Assembly: GCA_964450715.1 (NCBI GenBank)
Contig: CAYVFC010000195.1
Coordinates: forward strand, 1 to 12,516
Length of the DNA: 12,516 nt
Direction of reading: 5' to 3'
Source: CAYVFC01 sp964450715
GTDB lineage: Bacteria; Myxococcota_A; Polyangia; Polyangiales; JAFGIB01
This document shows positions 1 through 6,371 of the stretch, piece by piece (within the stretch, counting starts at the first letter, position 1; every line of letters starts with the position of its first letter). Under the pieces are notes generated by a model. It saw only the letters and a program-made list of their open reading frames with translations, had not been told where the DNA came from and made no database searches. Both the position numbers and the translations under genes were made by a program.

Positions 1-24
1 CGCGGCGCAAGTTCAAATACAGGG

Positions 25-53
25 GGCTCAAAACCTCCCGGTCACGGCACTAG
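25..53. repeat. Transposon-like end ending in CTAG, related to the MITE at 3409-3574
   Basis: These 29 bases match the right end of the MITE-like element (3546-3574) at 25 of 29 positions. The last 14 bases, ggtcacggcactag, are identical. Sequence upstream of base 25 does not resemble the MITE interior, so this is probably the end of a different element using the same terminal repeat, with its body beyond the window. Both copies finish in CTAG, the target known for IS630-type insertion, where TA is duplicated. The recognisable hemerythrin coding sequence starts immediately after it. The family assignment is inference. Confidence 0.55.
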
Positions 54-76
54 CGAAGAAGGATCTGTCGCCCGAG

Positions 77-397
77 TTGCAGAAGACGATGGACGAGCTG
101 ATCGAGGAGCACAAGCAGGGGCGCGCGACGGTCAAGCGCTTGGTTGAGGCGCGCGATCGGTACGCCGCCGGAGACGCATCCGCGGTCGACGCGATCCGGA
201 CTGAACTGCGCTGGCTCACGGAGTTCTACCCCACGCACATCGAAAAGGAAGACAAGCGGTTCTTTGTGCCGGTGATGGCGTACTTCTCGCAGGAGGAAAA
301 GGACGCCATGCTGCACGAAGGGTACGTTTTCGACCAGAAGCTGATCCACGAGAAGTACCGCGGCGTTGTCGAAGCCTTCGAGTTGCCGCAGAAATAG
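77..397 (+). CDS. Hemerythrin-like domain protein, 5'-truncated remnant
   Basis: Hemerythrin-like four-helix proteins bind a di-iron centre through His and Asp/Glu residues and act in O2, NO or redox sensing or storage. Here only the second half is visible. It has a helix with EEHKQGR, then YPTHIEKEDKRFF (the HxxxE/D iron-ligand type), then a conserved-looking tail FDQKLIHEKYRGVVE. The first two helices, with the N-terminal His and HHxxEE-type ligands, are missing. The frame is open back to base 2, but residues encoded before about base 53 do not look like hemerythrin and coincide with a transposon-like end. TTG at 77 and ATG at 89 are possible starts, and neither has a convincing ribosome binding site. 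At 106 residues it is well short of the roughly 150-190 usual for the family. It is probably a broken gene unable to form a full di-iron site. The family call is good; its status as a functional gene is doubtful. Confidence 0.65.
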   Translation: MQKTMDELIEEHKQGRATVKRLVEARDRYAAGDASAVDAIRTELRWLTEFYPTHIEKEDKRFFVPVMAYFSQEEKDAMLHEGYVFDQKLIHEKYRGVVEAFELPQK

Positions 398-445
398 GCC
401 GGTGCTTCTTTACCGGTATGACGGGCGGCGCTAAAGCACACCCGT

Positions 446-475
446 TTGCCCGGTCCGGGCGGGGGACGCTATCCT
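446..475 (+). promoter_or_regulatory. Predicted promoter of the lipoprotein-cassette family, copy 1
   Basis: TTGCCC at 446-451 is followed after 18 bp by TATCCT at 470-475, inside a GC-rich block (cccgtttgcccggtccgggc). The same arrangement with the same 18-bp spacing recurs at 2019, 5496 and 6322 ahead of other lipoprotein genes. Here the box lies 60 bp before the chosen start at 530, a longer leader than in the other copies. The sigma-70-like reading is inference from the two boxes and their recurrence. Confidence 0.5.
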
Positions 476-500
476 TGGCGGAGACGCGGAGCGGCTATTC

Positions 501-533
501 ATGGCACTCAACCAAAAAAGGGCCTTGAAATGA
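501..533 (+). other. Possible leader ORF of 10 codons overlapping the next start
   Basis: ATG at 501 opens a 10-residue frame (MALNQKRALK). Its TGA at 531-533 overlaps the ATG of the propeller lipoprotein at 530-532. A GGAG at 488-491 sits 9 bases upstream. The ATGA overlap would allow translational coupling. It may be chance, because the downstream gene has its own AAGGG at 518-522. Confidence 0.25.
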
Positions 534-1975
534 GGCGAGCGACGACGGCCTTGCGAGACGCGGAGTTCATAGCATTCGTTCCTCTGTTTCTGGCCCTCTG
601 TAGCTGCGACGATGGGGGGACATACGACCCGTTGGGCTATACGGTTCAGATCTTGGTCGAGGTGGACGGCAACTACCGGGGTCACTACTGCGTCGACGGC
701 ATCGACAGCGCCACCTTCGGGGCGGCGGGGGTGTCGTTTTACAGGGAAACGACCGATGGATTCGACCTGGAGTGGCAGGGTCGAGACGGCGAGCTCGAGC
801 TACGGGCGGAGGACGACCTCGGAGACGACGCGCCCGGGCCCGTTCTTTTCCACGAGACGTTCGACGAGAGCTTCGGCGCCTCGCGCCAAGTCCGGCGGCT
901 GCAGACCGATTTCCAGGGGCACGAAGTGGTGATCTACGTGGAAAGCCTGGAGAGAGACGGCAGCTGCAGCGCCGCTCAGCACCAGCAATCCGACTACGAG
1001 GCGGGCGATGGAAATACCGACGCCGGGTCCGACGCCATGGCCCACCCGCTCAACGTGCCCTGGCTGCTCGATATCCATGGCACCGGAGCCGGCGATGTCT
1101 GGGCGGTCGGCTTCGGCGGGGTGGTGCTGCACTACGACGGCGATGGCTGGACGCAGACCGTGGAAGACGAAAGCGTGGACCTGCTACACGTCTGGGACTC
1201 GTCGCCCGGCGGCGAAATCTGGCTGGTCGAGCGTACCGGCTGGGCGGAGACCGAGCAGAGGCGCCTGCTGCGCGGCCGGCCCGGTTCTTGGCAGGAGGTC
1301 GACCCGGGCAAGCTGGAGGGCGAGTTGGTGGACCGGCCCTGGGGAACGGGCCCGGGCGACATCTGGGTCACCGGGTACACCGGGGAGGAAGGGGATCGCT
1401 ACGGTGTGATCCACCACTTCGACGGAGCTTCCTGGTCAAGCCCGGCCGCTGGTACGGGCGGGCATCTCGACTGCGTCTGGGGCAGCGGACGGGACGACAT
1501 CTTCGTGGCCGGTAACGACGGATCGGGGTACGGCGGCTACATCGCTCACTTCGCGGACGGGCAGTTCGACTGGAACGAGTATCCCGACAGCTGGATAGGA
1601 GGCCTGTGGGGCAGCGGTCCGAACGACGTGTGGGCCGCGGGCGAGGACCTGCTTCACTACGACGGCAGTGAATGGACCCCGACCGAGAAGCCGCCGGAAT
1701 ATCACATGTTCCACGGCGTCTGGGGTAGCGGGCCCGACGACTTCTGGGCCGTGGGCAGCCAGGGCACCACCGCTATCGGCGTTTCCGGCGTGATCCTGCA
1801 CTGGGACGGCGCTGCTTGGACCGAGGCAGCGGTCACCCCCCTCAACGAGCTCTGGAATATCTGGGGCAGCGGTCCGAACGATGTATGGGCCGTGGGCAGC
1901 GGCGCCATCTACCACTTCGACGGAAGCGAATGGACTCTGACCCGGGCGGAGGAGATTGCGGTTTCGCAGCGATAA
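530..1975 (+). CDS. Lipoprotein with seven WGSGPNDVWAVG-type repeats (predicted beta-propeller), first of a tandem pair
   Basis: The product has 481 residues. A hydrophobic signal segment (residues 13-25) ends in LCSC, giving a probable lipidated Cys26 followed by DD, so export and membrane anchoring are likely. Residues about 33-170 form a separate, unrecognised domain containing two Cys. From about residue 180 to the end I count seven units of the pattern (I/V)WGSGPxDVWAVG...hHYDGSxWT; seven units suggest a closed seven-bladed propeller, a common ligand-binding scaffold. Such repeats are abundant in Myxococcota extracellular proteins of unknown function. The ATG at 530 is preferred because AAGGG lies 7 bases upstream; a frame-open TTG at 446 sits inside the predicted promoter. 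It is followed after 92 bp by a second lipoprotein of the same architecture. Function and ligand cannot be named. Confidence 0.8.
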   Translation: MRRATTALRDAEFIAFVPLFLALCSCDDGGTYDPLGYTVQILVEVDGNYRGHYCVDGIDSATFGAAGVSFYRETTDGFDLEWQGRDGELELRAEDDLGDDAPGPVLFHETFDESFGASRQVRRLQTDFQGHEVVIYVESLERDGSCSAAQHQQSDYEAGDGNTDAGSDAMAHPLNVPWLLDIHGTGAGDVWAVGFGGVVLHYDGDGWTQTVEDESVDLLHVWDSSPGGEIWLVERTGWAETEQRRLLRGRPGSWQEVDPGKLEGELVDRPWGTGPGDIWVTGYTGEEGDRYGVIHHFDGASWSSPAAGTGGHLDCVWGSGRDDIFVAGNDGSGYGGYIAHFADGQFDWNEYPDSWIGGLWGSGPNDVWAAGEDLLHYDGSEWTPTEKPPEYHMFHGVWGSGPDDFWAVGSQGTTAIGVSGVILHWDGAAWTEAAVTPLNELWNIWGSGPNDVWAVGSGAIYHFDGSEWTLTRAEEIAVSQR

Positions 1976-2018
1976 CCGTCGCGTTTTCGGTCGGGTCGCC
2001 CAGGGCCTGGGCACCCGT

Positions 2019-2048
2019 TTGCCGGGGCCGGGCGGAGGGCGGTATTCT
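2019..2048 (+). promoter_or_regulatory. Predicted promoter of the lipoprotein-cassette family, copy 2
   Basis: TTGCCG at 2019-2024 and TATTCT at 2043-2048 are separated by 18 bp. The second box starts exactly 25 bases before the ATG at 2068, as in copy 3. Transcription would begin near 2055, leaving a very short leader in which the AGGAGGGG site (2057-2064) lies almost at the 5' end of the mRNA. Confidence 0.55.
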
Positions 2049-2067
2049 GTTCGCGCAGGAGGGGCAG

Positions 2068-3279
2068 ATGCGAAAGATTCTTGGACTGGCGGAGGTGCTA
2101 CTTGTTGTTGTGGCCATTGGATGCGGTGGCGATGACGATGGCGCGGACGCAGGAGGAACGGGCGGAGCCGGAGGCTCTGCAGGGACGGCTGCGGGCGACG
2201 GGGGCGGCGGCGAGGATGGTTCCGGCGCAGGAGCAGGCGGAGGGGGTGCCGCGACCGGCGCCGGCGGACAGGAGCTACCGGATGGCGCTGTAGTCTTTCC
2301 GAGCGGCTGGGAGAAGATCGAAAGCAATACCTCGGAGACGCTGGTCGGCATCTGGGGCTCGGCCCGGAACGACATCTGGGCGGTGGGTGGAAGCACGCTC
2401 GTACATTACGATGGCCGGTCCTGGCAGGTCGCTGTCGCGGGCCAGCCCTCCTGGTACTTGAGGGGACTCTGGGGCTCGGCAGCAGACGACATCTGGGCGG
2501 TCGGAGTCATCGACGACGGAGGCTCGACCTCGCCGACGCGGGCGTTAATCATCCACTACGACGGAAGCGACTGGCGGCCGTATGACCTGGGAGAGACGCC
2601 GCCTCCTTACTACTTCATGGGCGTCTGGGGGACTTCCAGCCGAAACGTATACGCGTTTCAAGCAAGCGAGGTAGGCTGGGACTTACCCTGGCACTGGGAC
2701 GGAGTTCAATGGAAAGAACACGATGCTCACGTTGTCTATTCCGACCCTAACGTCTGGTCGACCGACATCTATAGCTCGCGCCCGCAGATTTCCGGCACGT
2801 CGCCCGACAATATCATCGTCGCTGATTTCGGCGGCATCGTCCGCTACGATGGGACGCAGTGGATTGTGATGGAGAGCGGTCTCGCGAGCAGCTGTACGGC
2901 CGATGCGGCCTGGGCGCTTTCCAGCGGGGATTTTCTCATCGGCAAGTCGTTTTGCGGGATCTATCGATACCATGGTGATTCATCGGCCCTCGAGCTCGAC
3001 GTCGAGGATCTCGAGGCATCCGTCATCTTCGGCGGCTTCTGGGGCTTTTCAGACCTCGACGTCTTTGCCGTGGGCTATCGATGGCTGGCCGGCACAACAG
3101 GAGGCCATCCTGCCCACGCCCTTGCCTCCTATATCTGGCGCTACGACGGCCAATCCTGGTCGGCTCAGGACCTGGGTGATCTGGCGGTTCCGCTGAATGC
3201 CGTCTGGGGCAGCGCTTCCGGCGAAGTTTGGGTGGTGGGAGACGAAGGAACGATATTGCACCTTCGCACCTCGGAATAG
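2068..3279 (+). CDS. Lipoprotein with seven WG-type propeller repeats, second of a tandem pair
   Basis: The product has 403 residues. The signal peptide MRKILGLAEVLLVVVAIGC places the lipidated Cys at residue 19, followed by an acidic then Gly/Ala-rich linker to about residue 75. Seven repeat units follow from about residue 90: GIWGSARNDIWAVG, GLWGSAADDIWAVG, GVWGTSSRNVYAF, ISGTSPDNIIVA, AWALSSGDFLIG, GFWGFSDLDVFAVG and AVWGSASGEVWVVG. Most end in a HYDG..W or RYDG..W strand. Repeats 4 and 5 have drifted and lost the WG. AGGAGGGG at 2057-2064 and the conserved upstream promoter fix the ATG at 2068; the frame is open further upstream, but that is overlap with the previous gene. It resembles the preceding gene in fold but not in signal peptide or N-terminal domain. 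A seven-bladed surface propeller is likely; the ligand is unknown. Confidence 0.82.
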   Translation: MRKILGLAEVLLVVVAIGCGGDDDGADAGGTGGAGGSAGTAAGDGGGGEDGSGAGAGGGGAATGAGGQELPDGAVVFPSGWEKIESNTSETLVGIWGSARNDIWAVGGSTLVHYDGRSWQVAVAGQPSWYLRGLWGSAADDIWAVGVIDDGGSTSPTRALIIHYDGSDWRPYDLGETPPPYYFMGVWGTSSRNVYAFQASEVGWDLPWHWDGVQWKEHDAHVVYSDPNVWSTDIYSSRPQISGTSPDNIIVADFGGIVRYDGTQWIVMESGLASSCTADAAWALSSGDFLIGKSFCGIYRYHGDSSALELDVEDLEASVIFGGFWGFSDLDVFAVGYRWLAGTTGGHPAHALASYIWRYDGQSWSAQDLGDLAVPLNAVWGSASGEVWVVGDEGTILHLRTSE

Positions 3280-3311
3280 GGTCGACGACACAGTTGAACG
3301 GGGCAACTAGC

Positions 3312-3350
3312 CAGCTTCCTGATCACGCCCTCCGGCGTCTTCTTTCGCGC
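3312..3350. repeat. Intergenic repeat, copy A
   Basis: The first 22 bases match 7730-7751 at 19 of 22 positions, and similarity continues for about 17 more with one gap. It lies 32 bp after the preceding stop codon. Its second half forms one side of the stem-loop at 3326-3385. Copies B (5430) and C (7730) also lie in intergenic DNA. Confidence 0.5.
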
Positions 3351-3385
3351 TAGGGCGAAAAGATCGAGCGGGTTGTCGGAGGGCG
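3326..3385 (+). other. Nested stem-loop downstream of the second propeller gene
   Basis: CGCCCTCCG at 3326-3334 pairs perfectly with CGGAGGGCG at 3377-3385, extendable inward by three pairs including two G-U. Within the loop, TTTCGC (3343-3348) pairs with GCGAAA (3355-3360). There is no trailing T-run, so it is not a classical intrinsic terminator. It could be a transcript 3'-end structure, a structured RNA or a remnant of a palindromic element. Confidence 0.4.
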
Positions 3386-3408
3386 GTTCGATGGTAGCTG
3401 CGGATTGA

Positions 3409-3574
3409 CTAGTGCCGTGACCAGTAAATTTTGATCCGTTTGCGGCGGTCTTCGGCGCCGAATGGCGGTGTCGCTCCTCCTCGAAATAGCACCACTATTC
3501 CTCGTCGTCGCTCCTTGCCCTCGGCGCCGAATCCTCGCCGGTATCGGCTCAAAATTTACTGGTCACGGCACTAG
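3409..3574. mobile_element. MITE-like element with perfect 26-bp terminal inverted repeats
   Basis: Bases 3409-3434 are the exact reverse complement of 3549-3574 (ctagtgccgtgaccagta... against ...tactggtcacggcactag). The palindromic cores TCGGCGCCGA at 3452-3461 and 3521-3530 lie symmetrically, and a small central hairpin (AATAG 3485-3489, CTATT 3495-3499) marks the midpoint, so the whole 166-bp unit can fold into one long imperfect hairpin. It has no plausible coding frame. Both ends are CTAG, fitting TA duplication at a CTAG target as known for IS630-type transposases; such a transposase acting in trans is inference. A related end lies at 25-53. It is inserted between the second propeller gene and the PQQ-like gene. 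Confidence 0.7.
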
Positions 3575-3642
3575 GGTTCGCTGCCCGGTACCTGGACCCG
3601 CGCCCTTCTGCTATTCTTTTCCCAGGGGCCGTGTTTAGAGCG

Positions 3643-5403
3643 ATGAACAGAGCGTTGTTGGCGGGATTGCTGCCGGTTCTTATTCTGCTAGCGGACGTCG
3701 ATACGATTGAAGCTCGAAGGTATGGACCCGAGGGGGTGAGTAGTAATCTGGTCTTCTTTCAAGATCGCGTGTTCTTCACTCAAGGGTCGGGAAGCTTGAC
3801 GGCCATACATGTCGACACGGGGCGCGTGGTCCTGCGCAAGAGACTCCCCTACAGCCTCTGGTGGCCCGAAAAATCTCTTCCGTTGTCGTTCCCGGTTTCG
3901 GTGGAGATCGAAAATACCGCGGAAGGCCTCTTGTTGATCGGTCAAGGTATCGTCGCGCTTCTCGATCGGGAAACGGGCGAGACGCGCTGGTCGGAAACCG
4001 CGGCTTACGGCGTTTCGGTGTCCGAGAAAGCCGTCGTTCACCACGACGGTAGCCATACGGTTAGCTGTCGCAAGCTAGGAAACGGCAAGCAGCGCTGGAC
4101 CCATCGAATGGACTCGGAATCGGATGTGCGCGCTCTAAACGACAGGGTTCTAATCGCTACCCCCGAATACATCGATAAATCTTCTATTACGATGCTCGAT
4201 ATCGAAACAGGACGCGTCCTTTGGAAGAAGAATGCTCCGCCAGGAGAGAAGTGGGAACGGACCCATGTCGACCGAAAGAACGTATATATCGCAACGTCTC
4301 CGAGAGACTGGAAAGATCGAATCATGCGATTACGGATATTGGATCTGGAAGGCCGCGAGCTTGGAGTTCGCGAAAAATCGGAAGAGAAGGCGAATCGCCT
4401 TCTATTGGCGGACCTCCCTTTCGAGTTAGAAGGCACGGTCTTTACCAGCAATGGACGCGCCGTACCGGCGTCCGATTTCACGGGCGCCATCGAAAGCGAG
4501 GGTACTCTAGAGACCTATTATGGAAAGATAAGCACTCGACTGATAGAGGATAAAGAAGGTGAATATGGGGATCTCTTCGAAATCGATGGTTCTGAATACC
4601 GCTGGCGCGGATATCTACCTTACTCACGAGGTCGAGGGTCGGGCTTCGTAGAGAACGACGGCAAGCTCTTCATCCCTTCGGGCGACGGACGTCTAGAATG
4701 CATTGATCTCAAAAGCGGCCGTCCGTTGTGGTTATACGTTTTCCCGGTTTTCATAGGACCTCATCGGAGTTGTACGACTCGGTACAGCGTCGCCGAAAGG
4801 TATCGATACTACCGTCAGACCATCGAAGAGATGGCTGAAGCGCGCGGACTGATTCGGTTGCCCCTGGATTTCGATCCATCCCGTAGCGACTGGAGAAAGA
4901 TCGTCGAATCAACAGACCAGCGTTCACGGGTGATCATCGACCCCGTTCCAGACGATCCCTTCGCATCTCTCGTCTACTACGATGTTGGACTTGGTTTGAT
5001 GTCGGTAGGTACGATCCTCGCCGTGCTGGTCATTCTGTGGCTCACGCGACCGACATGGAATCCAAGGGGAAAGGGACCGCTGGCGAGACTCTGGCGCGGC
5101 TGCCCCCGCAAGGAAACCGGTGATAGGACGTTGGCGACATGTTTGCTGGTTCTGTCCGTCGTACCCGCTACAGGCGCGGGATTCCTCCAAATAGTATACA
5201 TCGACTGGTCCCTCGAATTGGTTAGTACCCGCTGGAACATCGTGCTGGCGGTTGCGTTCGTTTTCGCGTTGGTCGCGACGCTCGCGCCTCTGGCCAGAAT
5301 GATCCACGCAAGACGGTGGGTTTCGATGGCGGTCTTTACCGGTGTGGTAGCGGCCTGGTCGTGGTTCGGCATCCTATTATTCGGCTACGCATTGTCTTTG
5401 TAG
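3643..5403 (+). CDS. PQQ-like beta-propeller protein with four C-terminal membrane segments
   Basis: The product has 586 residues. It begins with a signal or anchor segment (MNRALLAGLLPVLILLADV). The extracytoplasmic region contains about five PQQ-like strands of the form LxxLDxxTGxxxW: SLTAIHVDTGRVVLRKR, IVALLDRETGETRW, SCRKLGNGKQRW, ITMLDIETGRVLW and LECIDLKSGRPLW. These make a BamB/quinoprotein-type propeller likely, with no evidence for cofactor binding. Residues about 446-468, 498-520, 532-554 and 561-583 are hydrophobic membrane spans, an unusual C-terminal addition. GTG at 3631 is an alternative start, but its AGGGG (3624-3628) is only 2 bases away; the site for ATG 3643 is also weak. 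Base composition is clearly AT-richer than its neighbours (sampled 4141-4200: 26 of 60 are G or C), which suggests separate acquisition. Role unknown. Confidence 0.75.
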   Translation: MNRALLAGLLPVLILLADVDTIEARRYGPEGVSSNLVFFQDRVFFTQGSGSLTAIHVDTGRVVLRKRLPYSLWWPEKSLPLSFPVSVEIENTAEGLLLIGQGIVALLDRETGETRWSETAAYGVSVSEKAVVHHDGSHTVSCRKLGNGKQRWTHRMDSESDVRALNDRVLIATPEYIDKSSITMLDIETGRVLWKKNAPPGEKWERTHVDRKNVYIATSPRDWKDRIMRLRILDLEGRELGVREKSEEKANRLLLADLPFELEGTVFTSNGRAVPASDFTGAIESEGTLETYYGKISTRLIEDKEGEYGDLFEIDGSEYRWRGYLPYSRGRGSGFVENDGKLFIPSGDGRLECIDLKSGRPLWLYVFPVFIGPHRSCTTRYSVAERYRYYRQTIEEMAEARGLIRLPLDFDPSRSDWRKIVESTDQRSRVIIDPVPDDPFASLVYYDVGLGLMSVGTILAVLVILWLTRPTWNPRGKGPLARLWRGCPRKETGDRTLATCLLVLSVVPATGAGFLQIVYIDWSLELVSTRWNIVLAVAFVFALVATLAPLARMIHARRWVSMAVFTGVVAAWSWFGILLFGYALSL

Positions 5404-5429
5404 ATGGCGGCTGAGCGGGGCTAACGGCC

Positions 5430-5468
5430 CAGCCTCCCGGTCAAGCCCACCGAGGTCTTATTTTCCAC
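5430..5468. repeat. Intergenic repeat, copy B
   Basis: The first 22 bases match copy C (7730-7751) at 20 of 22 positions (cagcctcccggtcaagccca), followed by a looser gaggtcttattttccacc tail. It lies 26 bp after the stop of the PQQ-like gene and about 115 bp before the next start. Confidence 0.5.
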
Positions 5469-5495
5469 CAGGGTAGAAGGGCGGCGGGGTCCCGT

Positions 5496-5525
5496 TTGCC
5501 GGTATGGGCGGGGGTGCGGTAACCT
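5496..5525 (+). promoter_or_regulatory. Predicted promoter of the lipoprotein-cassette family, copy 3
   Basis: TTGCCG at 5496-5501 and TAACCT at 5520-5525 are separated by 18 bp, and the second box starts 25 bases before the ATG at 5545. An AGGAGGGG site follows at 5534-5541. Spacing is identical to copy 2 although intervening bases differ. Confidence 0.52.
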
Positions 5526-5544
5526 GCCTGACCAGGAGGGGCAG

Positions 5545-6192
5545 ATGCAAAAGGTTCTGGGATTGGCGGTCGCGCTGGTGGCTTTCGTAGCGGTCGGATG
5601 CGGCGGGGATGACGGCGGCGGTGACGGAAACGGAGGGGCGGCAAGCGGCTGCAGTTCCGATTTCAATGCTTGCGGCGGGGACTTGATAGGATCGTGGCAA
5701 ATCACGTCGCTCTGCCTGGAGAACCCGGAGCAGATGTTGGACACAACGGGGCTTCCGCCCGCCTGCTCGGACATGGTCCCGGACTTCGACTATCGACCCG
5801 AGGGCACGCTGGTCTTCGGAGAGGACGGAACCGGAACCATCGACATTACCCTGGTGGCCGATGCCGTCATCGTGATCACCGAACAGTGCCTCGCGGCACA
5901 GGTCGGTTCGGACGTGACCGTGTCGGCCAGCGTCTGCAACGTAATGGAGTCCTCCTTCGACTCGACGTCCGTATTTCAGGGCGGCTCGTGCGAGCTAGCC
6001 GGCAATGGCTGCCGATGCCTGATGACGACCGTCGAGCAGTCCTTCGGCAGTGGTGGGAGCTACCGGATCGAAGGAAACGAGATAGTGGAGGATACGGGAG
6101 AACGCGAGGCGTTCTGCGTGGTGGGAAATACGCTGACGGTCCGTGGGGAGTCGCTGGGCATTGCCATGGTAATGACGTTCACCAGGCAGTAG
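5545..6192 (+). CDS. Lipocalin-like surface lipoprotein
   Basis: The product has 215 residues. The signal peptide MQKVLGLAVALVAFVAVGC gives lipidated Cys19, then a short Gly/Asp linker. The mature domain opens at G49-S-W-Q with CGGDLIGSWQITSLC, the G-x-W entry strand typical of lipocalin-like barrels. Strands of alternating hydrophobics follow (GTLVFGEDGTGTIDITL; YRIEGNEIVEDTG; FCVVGNTLTVRGES). It is Cys-rich, so disulfides outside the cytoplasm are likely. Lipocalin-like lipoproteins of this CGGDLxGxW form are frequent in Myxococcota, and their ligands are generally unknown. The promoter, ribosome binding site and first 20 codons are shared with the genes at 2068 and 6372, while the mature sequence is unrelated to either. 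The fold call rests on the GxW motif and strand pattern only. Confidence 0.75.
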   Translation: MQKVLGLAVALVAFVAVGCGGDDGGGDGNGGAASGCSSDFNACGGDLIGSWQITSLCLENPEQMLDTTGLPPACSDMVPDFDYRPEGTLVFGEDGTGTIDITLVADAVIVITEQCLAAQVGSDVTVSASVCNVMESSFDSTSVFQGGSCELAGNGCRCLMTTVEQSFGSGGSYRIEGNEIVEDTGEREAFCVVGNTLTVRGESLGIAMVMTFTRQ

Positions 6193-6321
6193 CGGGGCGG
6201 TCAGGCCTCATCGTCCTCGGGCTCCCCTTCCTGCCACCGCCCCTTCGTCACGCGGCGGAGTGATGGAGCCCACCGCCACGCTCACCAGCGCCACGGTCCG
6301 GACCGAGCCGCGGCGTCCAGT

Positions 6322-6351
6322 TTGCCGGGGCCGGCCAGGGGGCGGTATTCT
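6322..6351 (+). promoter_or_regulatory. Predicted promoter of the lipoprotein-cassette family, copy 4
   Basis: TTGCCG at 6322-6327 and TATTCT at 6346-6351 are separated by 18 bp, with the second box 26 bases before the GTG start at 6372. AGGAGGGG follows at 6360-6367. The surrounding block is nearly the same as copy 2 (gtttgccggggccgg...ggcggtattct). The 130 bp between the preceding stop and this promoter show nothing else recognisable. Confidence 0.55.
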
Positions 6352-6371
6352 TGTCTGGTAGGAGGGGTGTG

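Noticed and set aside
399..416. CCGGT/ACCGG hairpin after the hemerythrin stop as an intrinsic terminator
   Set aside because: The stem is only 5 bp with an 8-base loop and no T-run follows, which is too weak to call.
1436..2014. 192-residue minus-strand frame
   Set aside because: It is the complement of the WG repeats. Its apparent repeats merely mirror the plus-strand ones.
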